Source: Paraspadella gotoi (taxonomy: Eukaryota > Chaetognatha). Taken from it: a DNA stretch of 64,000 nucleotides. The position numbers and the translations under genes were made by a program. Shown here one piece after another: positions 25,008-36,428 of this stretch. Position 1 is the stretch's first letter, and each line of letters opens with the position of its first letter. The notes under the pieces were generated by a model. That model did no database searches. It worked only from the letters and a program-made list of their open reading frames with translations, and was not told where the DNA came from. Location: NCBI GenBank assembly GCA_051294375.1, contig CM119263.1, positions 27,186,004 through 27,250,003 of the forward strand, written 5' to 3'.

Positions 25008-25565
25008 ATTACTCCATACTCCATATATTAATTTTTTAATATTTATTTATAAATAAGAAAGGCTAAAATTTTTTAGGATTTTTTATTTTTTAAGACCCGA
25101 TTCAGGTAGCTTGCAAAAAAGTTGTCTGCACAAAGTATAATTATTTTTTCGATATTTTGATCATAAGTGTATGAAAAATATGAAAAATTATTTATAATCA
25201 TCATCATTATCATTTTTTCGATAATTTTATTACTTTTTCTTATTTTGACCAAGAAAGCATAACAATTTTTGAAGGTTGTAGTTATAATTTTTATTTAACT
25301 TTTTATGCTCTATCAGAATCATCAAAAAAGTTAAGATGATTAAAAAAATGTTTTATCATTATATAGTAATATTGTAATTTTAATAGCAAATAAAAGCATA
25401 AAATCGAACTTTTAAAAAAAATTCTTTTTTACCTAAAAGTAGACATCCAGACTAAAGTTTTGAACCCCCGCCCCTATTGAATTTAAAATTCATAGTAGAT
25501 TTCTACTACTAGTATTTTTGTTTTATTACAATTTTTCCACTTAATTGTTTCATTTTTGTTTTGCC

Positions 25566-25583
25566 CTCTCCCTCTCTCTCTCT

Positions 25584-25650
<67 letters not shown>
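25566..25650. repeat. (CT)n microsatellite
   Basis: About 40 CT units, with one short interruption near the start. Confidence 0.95.
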
Positions 25651-25652
<2 letters not shown>

Positions 25653-25796
25653 ATGTTTTTTCAAAGTGACTCCATTAGTAGAAGATCGGAGTCATAAACC
25701 GAGCGATTATCACTGTTCCGTTTGAAGGGTCGAAAGACAGAAGAGTCGGCCTCTCTGGCAGAAAAAGACAGAAAACGGAAAGAAAAAGAAAAGAAT

Positions 25797-25822
25797 GAGA
25801 GAGAGAGAGAGAGAGGAGAGAG

Positions 25823-25883
<61 letters not shown>
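25797..25883. repeat. (GA)n microsatellite
   Basis: GA array with gg interruptions. With the CT array at 25,566 it forms a complementary pair about 150 bp apart, able to fold back. Confidence 0.95.
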
Positions 25884-25885
<2 letters not shown>

Positions 25886-27485
25886 ATGGTTTCTTCCAGA
25901 GTCATCAATCTTAGGATTGATCCCGGGACAAAGTGGTGCAAGAAAAAGAAAAGATAATCGCTGGTCAATAATTATGAGAGAGAGAATCTTTAAGTCTCTT
26001 TCTCTTTCTTTGTCTTAGACTGAGACTTCTGTTTTAGACTTTGTCTTAGTCTGAGAACTGAGAGTTTGCGAATAAAGGTTTCTCTAGCGCATCTTTGATT
26101 CCTAGATAATTATCACAGTATCACTGTAATCGATCTATTTACCAGAAAAAATGAAATAAAAACAACAAATAAACTAATTCCTTTTTTTCATGTTATTATC
26201 ACCTGTTTCTCTATTCAAATTACAATTTCATCGATTTCCATATTTTCTCGATTCAGTTAATCTTTTGTTCCTTTATTCTAATCCGTTTAAATCGTCTCCG
26301 GCTCCCAGTATTCCTTTTTTTTCCTTAATCCTTTTCTCTTTTCCTTTTTTTTTCTCTTACCAAATGCTAACGACATAACAGAATCGAGACTTAAAATTTT
26401 CTTTGAGATTAAGAGACGCGAGTCGAAGTTGAAAGAGATGATGATGAAGGAAGGATGAGGGAGAGAAAAAAGAAAGAAGGAGGATAGAATAAGGATTTAA
26501 AGAAGATAGTAAGAGGCTAAGGAGACAGAATGCCTGTGATGAGAGAGAAAAAAAGATAGGAGGATAGAATAAGAATTGAAAGAAGATAGTAAGAGGGCTG
26601 AAAAGACAAAATGAGGGTTAGAAAAAAATACAAGTTTTGAAAGGGGGTTCAAAGATGATAGAATGAGGGTTAAAAGTGAAGATAAAGAAGAGGTGAAATT
26701 TAATGCAATGAAGTTTAAAACAGGATATAAAAGAATAAAAAGAAGTATCTTCAATATCATCTGCGATAGATCAATTCTTCGATCTCTCTCTTTTAAAGAT
26801 GTAAGATTAATAAGATAACAAACAATAACAAATAATAACTAAAACTTTGAAAGAAAAATAAACTTTATTAAATAAGACGGTGTTTGAAATGCATCATCAG
26901 AACCAATCAATCGGACATCCAAGGCCCTTTTTTTGAATCAATTAAAATCTTCGATTATTCAACGGGGCAACAATGATTATGCCGAAACATGAACTCGGCG
27001 TCTGGTTCAATTAATCCTTTATGCTAATCGTACTTGAATATTCGATCATAAAATGTTCAATAAGAACGGAAAAGAAAAAAAAAAGAAAATTCAGTTCGCG
27101 GTAAGGATCTAAGGCTTTCGATATTTTACGATCGATTGTCGTCTTTATTGATGTTTGAAGTCACGAGGATTTAAAAAGTCATTTTAGGGTACGTCTTAAA
27201 ATTTGCTATGATCGTTATTGCTCACAATAAAAAAAAATGGCTAAAAACAAATGAAAATGATATGAAAACCTAGACAATGCAATATAGATTGATTTTAGCT
27301 AGAACCATACAACCACTTAAAATTTCTATTTTTCTTATCTTTCTTAAACACAAGCAACCCGACAATACAACATCATCACCACAACTTAAAAAGAAAAGAG
27401 CTTTTGGTATCACATTAAAAGATCTTCACCGAAACAAGAAACTCCTGTGAGGCCTACAACTCTTAACATCTTACGATCATCGGCT

Positions 27486-27486
<1 letters not shown>

Positions 27487-27561
<75 letters not shown>

Positions 27562-27566
27562 CTCTT
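27487..27566. repeat. (CT)n microsatellite
   Basis: About 38 CT units with two interruptions. Confidence 0.95.
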
Positions 27567-27824
27567 GTCTTTCTGCTGTGATTTCGGGAGAAACTAGAGG
27601 CTTCTTTTTTTTTTTATACTTTTTATTATTTTGCGCGGAAGACCAGTTTCGGGAGGAAAAAGTCAAAACAAAACGGACGGACGGAAGGACGGACAGACTG
27701 TAACGAAATGCAGAGCCTGAAAGAGTCCGCTGTAAAGAAAAAAAAACCCAGAGATAAGTGAAGAGAAAAAAAGAAATAGAAAAAAAAAAAAAAAAAGGGA
27801 TTTTGGGCGAAATCCGTTTTTAAT

Positions 27825-28038
27825 NNNNNNNNNNNNNNNNNNNNNNNNNNNNNNNNNNNNNNNNNNNNNNNNNNNNNNNNNNNNNNNNNNNNNNNNNNNN
27901 NNNNNNNNNNNNNNNNNNNNNNNNNNNNNNNNNNNNNNNNNNNNNNNNNNNNNNNNNNNNNNNNNNNNNNNNNNNNNNNNNNNNNNNNNNNNNNNNNNNN
28001 NNNNNNNNNNNNNNNNNNNNNNNNNNNNNNNNNNNNNN
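27825..28038. other. Assembly gap, 214 N
   Basis: Preceded by a long A run (27,780-27,796). Confidence 0.99.
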
Positions 28039-28290
28039 AACAAGTAAACAATCAAACCGTACAAACAAAAATATAAAAAATAAACAAAGAACAAGTTACA
28101 AGCGACAATGAGAAACGCTCACAAAACAAATTCTATTATAAATTTGAAAAAAAAAGCGTATCCTTTTGATACAAAATCCCGCAAACTTTTTTTTCTCTTT
28201 TGTTTATTACCTTAAATTTATGAACTCCGACCGAATTTGGTTATATTTTTTTTTAACCGAAATTCAGATCGAATTCGAATTCCCCCCCCC

Positions 28291-28524
28291 NNNNNNNNNN
28301 NNNNNNNNNNNNNNNNNNNNNNNNNNNNNNNNNNNNNNNNNNNNNNNNNNNNNNNNNNNNNNNNNNNNNNNNNNNNNNNNNNNNNNNNNNNNNNNNNNNN
28401 NNNNNNNNNNNNNNNNNNNNNNNNNNNNNNNNNNNNNNNNNNNNNNNNNNNNNNNNNNNNNNNNNNNNNNNNNNNNNNNNNNNNNNNNNNNNNNNNNNNN
28501 NNNNNNNNNNNNNNNNNNNNNNNN
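28291..28524. other. Assembly gap, 234 N
   Basis: Flanked by C homopolymer on both sides (ten C before, four C after), suggesting a poly-C or C-rich repeat that defeated sequencing. Confidence 0.99.
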
Positions 28525-29308
28525 CCCCGAAAATCCTTTTTTTCCTTTCCTACTTTTCGGGTTTACTTTTAATTTTCTTTTAACTTTTCTTTCACTATAT
28601 CGACGCGGCAGCTGCGTCCCACTATTAATCAACTTTTTTTTTCTTCCTTTTCCAAGAGCGGGCTTAGAATTTTCTTATTTTTTTTGCTGGGGTGGAAAAA
28701 ATTATGGAAAACCCAAAGAACAGTTGCTGTCGGGGATTTTTTTTAGTGGAAAAATATATCGCCAGATATGCGTTCACTGTTGTTGGTTTACAATTTCGGT
28801 TCGGAGTGATTCGTTTGCTTCTGCCTCGTCTTTTTCATCGTCGTCACGGAACAACAACAACAAAAAATATATTAGGAAATAAATTCAAAAATAAATAAAA
28901 AATGAACTGTTGTTGCTCATAATTTTGATTCAGTAATTCTTTTACTTTCGTCGTTTTCGTCTCTCGGAAACATTTGGTTTTCACGGAACAAAAAAAAAAA
29001 GGCAAAAGAAAAATTAAACGAATCCAAATATAGCGTATAAAAAGTATTATTTATTATCTTTTAACTCTCGGCCTCAAAAAACGATGTTTGCCTCCGTCTG
29101 CTCTTTTTTTTTCCACTCGCGCGCGTAAATTGTGGCGGCGCGCCATCTTTCGAAAGGCATCGACTGCAAAGTCAAACGCGTTCGTGCCTTGGCGGGAATT
29201 CGCTTCTATTGCCCACCGAGAGAGGGCGAGGGGAGGAGAGACGGGGGAAGGAGTTTGCGGGATGGAGAGATGGAGAAAGTGATGGAGAAAGTGATGGAGA
29301 AAGGACCA
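28525..29308. other. No gene seen; includes a YY1-like motif
   Basis: AT-rich with T runs. Near 29,140-29,152 the sequence gcgccatctttcg contains CGCCATCTT, the reverse complement of a YY1-type AAGATGGCG. Nearby open frames have no splice support. Confidence 0.4.
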
Positions 29309-29535
29309 NNNNNNNNNNNNNNNNNNNNNNNNNNNNNNNNNNNNNNNNNNNNNNNNNNNNNNNNNNNNNNNNNNNNNNNNNNNNNNNNNNNNNNNNNNNN
29401 NNNNNNNNNNNNNNNNNNNNNNNNNNNNNNNNNNNNNNNNNNNNNNNNNNNNNNNNNNNNNNNNNNNNNNNNNNNNNNNNNNNNNNNNNNNNNNNNNNNN
29501 NNNNNNNNNNNNNNNNNNNNNNNNNNNNNNNNNNN
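29309..29535. other. Assembly gap, 227 N
   Basis: The right flank is a CT array; the left flank is a repeated gatggagaaagt phrase. Confidence 0.99.
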
Positions 29536-30264
29536 TTCTCTCTCTCTCTGAATAGAAAAAAGACTTGGTCGAAGCCTCACAAAATCACGAGCGTCGCTTT
29601 TTATTACGAGTGCGGGTTTTTTTTGTGAAGGGAAGTTTGATCGTCGTGGCGTAGTGACGTAATGATACTAAAATTTAGTGACGTAGTTTTTTTAATTTAT
29701 TGACGTAGTGATTCAGGAGATCTATAATTTAGTGGTGTATCGATTTTTGACGATTGCGTTTGTATTTATTTACTCGTAACAGACATGTCATGTTATTATA
29801 TTTTTTAAAAGGGAGATAATTTTTATGTTTTTTTAAATAATGATTAAAGAGAACTTGAATAGTAGCCCCTTCAGAGTGAGTTTTTACGATAAGCTTATTG
29901 AACCTCTCATACCCTGAACAAACCAAGAAGAGATGAGGCTAAAAATAACCTACAGCCAAAAAAAAGACTGAGAATGCTGCCAATGAATGTAGATATAAAT
30001 AACTATTAATTAAGTCATTAATTAAAAATGGTTTGAAATTTTTAGGTGAACCTTTGAATATAATTTCTTTTGACAAAGTTATTTAAGAAAAAAATATTAA
30101 AAATATCCGAAAACATGTTGTGTTTATGAAATAATCTCCCCTGCAGACTACATAATTCTCCCTCGGGGGCTTTCGTGTTCATTATCTCTCTCTCTTTCTC
30201 GCGTACTCTGAATTTTCCCTCTTCCTTTTTCCCTTTTATTTCCTTTCTTTTTCCCTTTTTTTTC

Positions 30265-30345
30265 GGCCTCAAGTGGATCGCGTTATCGGAAATCCGTGGC
30301 GGATTCTTTCCTTTCGACCTCGACGGGTCCCGGGTTCGAATCCCT
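30265..30345 (+). repeat. tRNA-like pol III promoter fragment
   Basis: A perfect B box, GGTTCGAATCC, lies at 30,333-30,343, preceded by gacgggtcccgg and followed by a T run that could terminate pol III. The TPsiC stem does not pair properly (CCGGG against CCCTT) and no acceptor stem closes, so this is not a functional tRNA. A decayed tRNA or a SINE head is more likely. Confidence 0.35.
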
Positions 30346-30917
30346 TTTTTTTTCAGTTTTCCTTCGATCTTAAGAATCAGATATTTTCTTGTTCTTATCT
30401 TCTTTCACAAAACTCGAAGAAGAACGAAAGGGGAAAAAAAAAGAGCGAATACAAAAGAAAAAATGACTATTAAAAAAAATAAATACAGGCGATGTGTTTT
30501 CTTTATCCCTTTCGTTACATCGTCACTTCACGTGATACCATTTACTATTTACTATTTTCTACAACTATAGGATTCTACTATACAAACAAGTACATCTCTT
30601 TCAGTGTTTAAAGCCAAGTAATAACCCGGAGCATACTCTATCTAACGTCTGAAACGAACAAACGCGGAACCAAACCTCTCATAAAAACATTGGAGATTCT
30701 CGTTCGTTATAGGATAACAAAATTTCTTTTTTTAAAAAAATGGAAAAGCGCGCGTCCAAACGCTTTCAAAAGTCCAAATATTAAAGCCTTTGAAATCGCG
30801 AATGGGTTCTCGATATTTTCTTTTCCAAACCGTTGACGAATAAAAATTAATTGCGCTCAAGTTTAACATAAAAACGACGAGGACGACGTCAACATTTTCT
30901 TCACTCCACTTCGTCTT

Positions 30918-31253
30918 ATGATTTCTAAGAAATTCATCGGATCTTCGTTCGTAGCGTCGGCGTTTAACGCGAACGGGGTCAAGGATCAGAAGGATTTTCT
31001 TAAGTCGTTGTCGTTGTCGTCGTCGCCGTTCGATAAGGCGTGGGTGGACGTTAGCGGCGTTCGCGGCGCTCCTGGTGGGAGGCGACGGAATAACGTCAAT
31101 GAGATTCAGACTATTAAGCGACGAAAACTCGACGGGGACCGCCCTAGCAACCGGCGACGCCCTAGCAACCAAAGACGCCCACGTAACAGCCGCCACGAGC
31201 GATCTCCCGGCAACTGTTTTCACCGCCCGCGTGGATACCATGGAAACGATTAA
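30918..31253 (+). CDS. Ambiguous coding-like region, strand unresolved
   Basis: A GC-richer island (about 30,900-31,330) is open in more than one frame. The plus frame from ATG 30,918 encodes 111 residues, acidic/serine-rich early (QKDFLKSLSLSSSPFDKAW) and arginine-rich at the end. The minus frame is open over 30,732-31,283. A third plus frame runs from 31,075 to 31,329. No domain is recognised and none has clear splice borders. The overlap of open frames may simply reflect composition. Confidence 0.2.
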   Translation: MISKKFIGSSFVASAFNANGVKDQKDFLKSLSLSSSPFDKAWVDVSGVRGAPGGRRRNNVNEIQTIKRRKLDGDRPSNRRRPSNQRRPRNSRHERSPGNCFHRPRGYHGND

Positions 31254-31602
31254 AAAAAGAAGGCTGACAGTCCGTGTCTCCATCGCAACAATTGAAGCTA
31301 CCGTGCGACAGTCGACAACCTCCGTTTGACAAACACAAATCCATGGATTTTTATTGCGATTTTGCTTCTAAAAAGAAAAAAAATGATTTCGATGAGTAAT
31401 TTACAGTATAAAACGAAAACTTGAAAATATTAACGTATTTTGTGAAAATTCAAAATGATATTCAAAACGGATATAGGTCATACGTGTAACCTTTTTTATA
31501 AGTCATAAAAATTTGACGATCGCCTTCGGTCAAAGTGAGAATTTTCTCTTGCTCACGCAATCATTTCGCGAGGAACATATTCATGAAGGAATCTCCACGT
31601 GC

Positions 31603-31804
31603 TCTCTCTCTCTCTCTCTCTCTCNNNNNNNNNNNNNNNNNNNNNNNNNNNNNNNNNNNNNNNNNNNNNNNNNNNNNNNNNNNNNNNNNNNNNNNNNNNN
31701 NNNNNNNNNNNNNNNNNNNNNNNNNNNNNNNNNNNNNNNNNNNNNNNNNNNNNNNNNNNNNNNNNNNNNNNNNNNNNNNNNNNNNNNNNNNNNNNNNNNN
31801 NNNN

Positions 31805-31837
<33 letters not shown>

Positions 31838-31838
31838 G
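31603..31838. repeat. CT array, 180-N gap, GA array
   Basis: A CT run (31,603-31,624) enters the gap 31,625-31,804, and a GA run (31,805-31,836) leaves it. The opposite strand composition on the two sides suggests either an inverted microsatellite structure or two distinct arrays. Confidence 0.95.
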
Positions 31839-31849
31839 TTTCGTAAAAC

Positions 31850-32600
31850 GGATGTTGCTGTCAAAGAATGGCGTCGAGAGAGCGAGACAAAAAAAATCAT
31901 TTCTCGCTCTCTCGCTCTCTCGCTCTCCATCCTCTTCGTTTTTTATTCGTTGTTCGTTTCGTTTTCCATTTTTCTCTCCGCGAAAAATGAGAAAAGTGAG
32001 TTTGGGTGAGTTTGACCGCAGCGAGTGAATGGACGAAGCTGACAGCAAACAGTCAACATTCTACGTTAAAGGAATTTTCTAATTTACTTTATTTTAAAAA
32101 AGGAATATTTGTAAATGAACGTCATTGAATATCAATTATTCAATAACTCCGTCGTTATTTTGACTTTGAAAATCCCACCGATAAATAGAAAAGCGAAAAG
32201 ATCGAAAAATGACTGGCGAGATTTTCGTTCATAAAACGTGTTGTTTTCAGCCCGAAATCCGGGGCCCGGATGAAATCAAGAATCGTGCATGGAATCGAAG
32301 TTCAACGTAGATGACGGCTTCCCCCTTCGTCGCCCGTGGGTTAGATCGTTCTCTGGGGGTGATTACTTTTCGTTAAACGTTCGGGAATGATCCTACGTTG
32401 AGAGTGATGGAGATGGAGTGAATAATATTCAAACAATATGAACTGAATATGATTCTTATGAATCAAAAGTCGCTTCGTTGTTTTTAATTCAATTCCTACC
32501 GTGGCTTTTTCTTCATCCCTTGCCTGAGCGTACAAGCTTTAGTCAATCTCTGTGCCATCTTTTATTTTATCGCAAACAATCAAGGTAATTTTGTTACGCT
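31850..32600. other. No gene seen
   Basis: Short CT/CG phrases (tctcgctctctcgctctc) near 31,902-31,925, then mixed sequence. No splice-bounded frame. Confidence 0.5.
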
Positions 32601-32616
32601 GCGTGTCCATTGTCCA

Positions 32617-32883
32617 TTGTCCACTGTTCCCAAAACTTTATCCATTATTCAACTCACAAACACCCCGTTTGACCACCACCGACAACCCACAAACCGACCC
32701 ACCGACCAATCTGGAATCCGATTAACGCCGATGATAAGGCGTGCAATTTCGGCGTCGAATTGCGGCGTTAAAGAAACCGTCGACGCCGGACGACGGACAT
32801 TGGCGGCGCTAGAGGCGCTGCACGGCGTCAATAGCCGAGAGATTTCCGTCGTCACAAAATGCGCGCGAAAAAGCGAATTTTAG
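32617..32883 (+). CDS. Weak candidate ORF, 88 residues
   Basis: A complete ATG-to-stop frame in a locally CpG-rich segment, with a more protein-like second half (AGRRTLAALEALHGVNSREI). The minus strand is open across most of the same interval, and no family is recognised. The CpG content may reflect a promoter-like island and not coding. Confidence 0.2.
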   Translation: MSTVPKTLSIIQLTNTPFDHHRQPTNRPTDQSGIRLTPMIRRAISASNCGVKETVDAGRRTLAALEALHGVNSREISVVTKCARKSEF

Positions 32884-33179
32884 CGGCGCGAATCGGAACC
32901 AGCTGGGCTCGTCGAAGCGGTTCGGAAGGGGGGAGGTGCAGGATGCGCAGAGGGAGAGGTAAGAGAGGGAAAGGGAAAGTTAGGGGGAAAGGAATAAAGG
33001 GGGAAGGAGAGTAGAGGGCGGAGAATTTCCGTTTTTAAGGTCAAAGATTGTGGCTGAAGCACAAAAACGGAATCAGAAAGACAAAAAAAAAAAAGAGCAC
33101 AGAACCAAGAAAACGAAGTTTTAAATGAATATACGTAGTATAAAATGTTTTTCCCGTTACTCATGAAGCTTAATAGGAG

Positions 33180-34030
33180 TTTTTTAAAATCGGATATTTC
33201 GTTCGCATCGTCATCTTGTATAACTGTTTTTTGGGAGGTAGATTGAACCGATCAAAAGCAGCTAGCTGAGTACACCGTCTGCTCTTCTCGTTTTTTATCG
33301 GAAAAAAAAGCAAGCCACCAAGACCAAGCAATATCAATAATTAAGGCCGTAGTGAAAGTATACATACGAAAATTCGTAAAAGTCCAATTATGAACAACAT
33401 ACAATCAGTGAACATTAATGTTAAAAAAAAATAAATTTTTATGTTTCTTTAATTTTCGCAGGGTAGGCTATATTTATATATAGTACTATCCTTTATAAAA
33501 TCGAAAAAAATTTCAAAATAGGCTTTTCTTAATTTTGATTGCATGATTTGAATTTTCCTCGCTCAAAAGTGATAAAAGAAAATATAATTCATTTTTTAAA
33601 AAAAATTCTTTCATTAGTGGGTTTAAAAATATATATATATAATAACTATATTTACACTATAATAAAAAGTTAATTATTCAGTTTAAAATATAGCTTTTTC
33701 TAATTTTTGACCCCCCACTTAATGCAAGGAATTTTTCAAAAAGAGTTATATTTCTTTTTATCAACATTTTTATGATAATCCAAATCTGCCCCAAAAAAAA
33801 TCTAGAAAAAAACTGTTTGAAATTTTAACATTATTGTTTAGTACTAGTATAAATTATGGCCTACTGCAGCTAAATTGTAAAATTTTATTTATAAATTTTT
33901 TTTATACATAAAATGTTATAAGTATAATGTTGTTCGTTCCTCACCTTTTTAGATTTTTAAATTAAAGTTAAACTGAGGAATTTTACTGACGCCTTTAATC
34001 AATATTAAAGCCAAGCAACTAAGTCACCAC
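33180..34030. other. AT-rich stretch, no gene seen
   Basis: Low-GC sequence with T and A runs, containing short (TA)n near 33,629-33,641. No open frames of note. Confidence 0.6.
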
Positions 34031-34126
34031 GGATTCATTTTTCCCACTTTTTTTTCTCTAATCGGCTTCGGAGGCGATCAGCGACCAACGAGAAAGGAAA
34101 TAGCCACGCAAGACACAAAAGTCTCC

Positions 34127-34217
34127 CCTCTCTCTCTGTTCTCTCTTCTCTCTCTCTCTCCTCTCTCTCTCTTCTCTCTCTCTCTCTCTACATCTCTCTC
34201 TCCTCTCTCTCTCTCTA
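34127..34217. repeat. (CT)n microsatellite
   Basis: Interrupted CT array. A similar array follows at 34,328-34,425 and a complementary GA array at 34,681-34,800. Confidence 0.9.
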
Positions 34218-34327
34218 ATCTCTTCCTCGGACTCATCCACTAACTGTACATTCGAGGCATATTCCAAAGACTCAATTTTCTGCTTAGCAATTATCGTGAT
34301 TTTTCCCTTTCCTTAAACGACAGCGAA

Positions 34328-34425
34328 CTCTCTCTCTTCTCTCTCTCTCTCTCTCTCGTCTCTCTCGTCTCTCTCTCTCTCCTCTCTCCTCTCTCTCTCT
34401 CTTCTCTCTCTCTTCTCCCTCCTCC
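34328..34425. repeat. (CT)n microsatellite
   Basis: Interrupted CT array ending in a C-rich stretch. Confidence 0.9.
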
Positions 34426-34545
34426 CCCTGATAATGCGCCTTTCTTTCCCCTCCCCCCTATTTCTCGCTTTATATCATCCCCCCGCCACCCCAACCATTA
34501 AAACCCCTACCACCATTTCCTTACCCAACCAGCGCGAACTACCCT

Positions 34546-34680
34546 AAATGAAGCCTGGAATGGCAATCGTGCGGGTTTCGCGCATTATGAATCGGCCGCG
34601 CGACGTCTAGCAGGCCGTCCCAGTGTCGCGTCCGGCGTCCGCCGCATTTAATCGCGCTAATGGATCTTTCGTTTTTATGG
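34546..34680. promoter_or_regulatory. GC-rich unique block upstream of the 35,078 gene
   Basis: A compact, non-repetitive block amid microsatellites, about 400-530 bp upstream of a start codon. It contains gcgcattatgaatcgg and catttaatcgcgctaatgg, where attatg and taatgg are homeodomain-type cores. Its composition contrasts with both flanks, so a promoter or conserved enhancer is plausible. This is inference only. Confidence 0.3.
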
Positions 34681-34800
34681 AGGAGAGAAAGAGGAGAGAG
34701 AGAGAAAGAGAGGATGCAAGATGAAAATTAGGAGAGAGAAGAAGAGAGACGAGAGAGAGAGAGAGACGAGAGAGAGAGAGAGAGAGAGAGAAACGAGAGG
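34681..34800. repeat. (GA)n microsatellite
   Basis: Interrupted GA array just upstream of the 35,078 gene. Confidence 0.9.
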
Positions 34801-35077
34801 AAGAGGAGCAGAGAAAATCTTGTGATTATATCGTAAAATTCGGTAAAAAAGTTAAGAAAAAGATCTTCTTCACCGATGCTTTTGATTTTCTTTTTTTCCT
34901 TTTGTTCCTATTTTTTCTATTACTTGCCCTTAATTTTCCTTTTTTTTAATTCTTTTCCTTAATTTCCTCCATTTTCCCCTCTTTTCTCCTTCCAAAGGTC
35001 GACCGAACATCACATTCGTTCGGATGGAACTGTTTTCCCCTTAAACTTTCGTTGAGCAAACAAATAAAAGACTAAAA

Positions 35078-35723
35078 ATGACGGATTCGCTTCGCTTCGG
35101 ACGCGGCGGCCGAAGCGGCGGGAGGCTCGGCTGCAGCAGCTTCAACCACCGCTGGATGATTATCCACAACAACAACAACAACAACAACCGTCTCCTTCGT
35201 CTCGCCATCTACGCTCTCCTCGTTTCCTTCTCCTTCGCCCTCGAATCAGATTCCAATCTCAACGAAACTTACGTCAATTCCACAGCGTCACTCAACGCCA
35301 CCGCGCCAATCTCAAGTCAAGACGTCGCCACGCCAAGCGATGGCGTCAAATCTTCGAAGGACGACGACGACGCCCTCTCGATCCACGAGTTGAACGCCAC
35401 GCCCACCGAAGGCGTCGCTTCCTACAACGACGACGACAACGACTCTGTCACCACCAACGCCGTCTCTCCTCTCTCTCGCTCCCACACTCTCCCCCCTCCA
35501 CGCCCCCTCTTTCCTCTGACCACCTCTCCCTCCGAACGCGACCCGACCGGACAAGAACCCTTACCCCCGATGGCTCAATATTCCCTGCCCCCCGTTTCCG
35601 GCGTCGGATTGGCGCCCGGCGCCGTTTCCGCCACGAAAGAGCGCGCCGTGGATCCGGATCATATCGACGCCGACGACGACGACGAAGACGAAGACGACGC
35701 CAACTCGCTGGAAGGGATTTCTG
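35078..35723 (+). CDS. First coding exon of a probable secreted or membrane protein
   Basis: The ATG is in a favourable context (aaaaATGa) and opens 215 codons ending at a strong donor, TTTCTG|GTGAGT (exon end 35,723, one leftover base). Residues 1-37 are basic and include an Asn run encoded by aac repeats. Residues 38-55 (LLRLAIYALLVSFSFALE) look like a signal peptide or anchor. Then come NET, NST and NAT N-glycosylation sequons, Asp-rich runs encoded by gac/gat repeats, and a Pro/Ser/Thr-rich stretch (about 125-180). A final DDDDEDEDD run sits just before SLEGIS. An acidic run followed by Ser could suit glycosaminoglycan attachment, as in transmembrane proteoglycans, but no conserved domain is visible. 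The rest of the gene is not established. Confidence 0.6.
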
Positions 35724-36231
35724 GTGAGTTCATTTTTGAATGTCATCTTTCGTGAATTAGGATGTGAATTGATCTGTGATTACTGTTTTTGATGTGATCT
35801 CGGAACTGAAAATGGTTGGTCGGTCGGTCGTTCAATCCATCTTTTATGTCTCTGTAAATCGACTGTAAATCGGGTTTTTGTTTTCTAATCGATTTATAAA
35901 ACGATACGTTTCGTGGAGTTGTAATGTTCAATTATGTTTATTTAAAAAACAAAACGAAACATCTTTTTGTCGACAAAATCGACATCCTTAACTTCCCTTA
36001 TTCATAACTAATACGATTATTTTTTTAAAAGGAAAAAATATTTTTGGCTTCTTTACTGTCATCGCCGACGTCATTAAATTCATTGTTTTTCTTCTCCGAT
36101 AATTTTTTCTAGATTTTTTTATTTCGAACTTTCGCTCTCGACCGGTCTCCGAGGCAGCCGCTCTTCTCACTTAAAACCAGGTTTAATTTTGAACTCACAG
36201 TGATTGACAAACCATTTTCAAATGATTTCAG

Positions 36232-36428
36232 ATATTATAACGCAAACTTTGGATAAGATTATGACAATAAAATCGATTATCCCGTTTGACCCCAATCGAC
36301 CTTATAAGTTATATTCTCGTTATCGTCTTCGGGGTCCCGACCCGCGCATAATCGCTCCCCACGTCCGGTCCTCGCCCCCTTTTTCTTCCCGTCTCCACCG
36401 CTCGCCACGTTACGCTTCGTTCCCTTGA
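36232..36428 (+). CDS. Possible second exon of the 35,078 gene
   Basis: An acceptor (caaatgatttcag, ending at 36,231) follows the 35,723 donor by 508 nt. The phase fits: the leftover G joins AT to give Asp and continues IITQTLDKIMTIKSIIPFD, then an Arg/Pro-rich part to a TGA at 36,426-36,428. No clear donor lies inside. It could be a terminal exon or a chance open frame, since no similarity is recognised. Confidence 0.25.

Larger units (their letters stand above)
16285..25515. repeat. Large tandem duplicate, copy B
   Basis: Direct counterpart of 7,575-16,110, ending in the shared gacatccagactaaag, ttgaacccccgcccctattg and catagtagatttcta landmarks. Relative to copy A it has three extra segments (20,930-21,049; 22,147-22,258; 24,893-25,007), continuous sequence across both copy A gaps, and numerous single-base insertions and deletions. 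No reading frame longer than a few dozen codons is shared between the copies. Confidence 0.95.
25516..27480. other. Repeat-rich intergenic or intronic sequence, no gene seen
   Basis: A CT array (25,566-25,650), a GA array (25,797-25,883), a purine-rich stretch with internally repeated phrases (26,430-26,720) and AT-rich DNA. The phrase gaaagaagatagtaagaggct near 26,579 repeats an almost identical one near 26,499. No splice-bounded exon was found. Confidence 0.6.
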
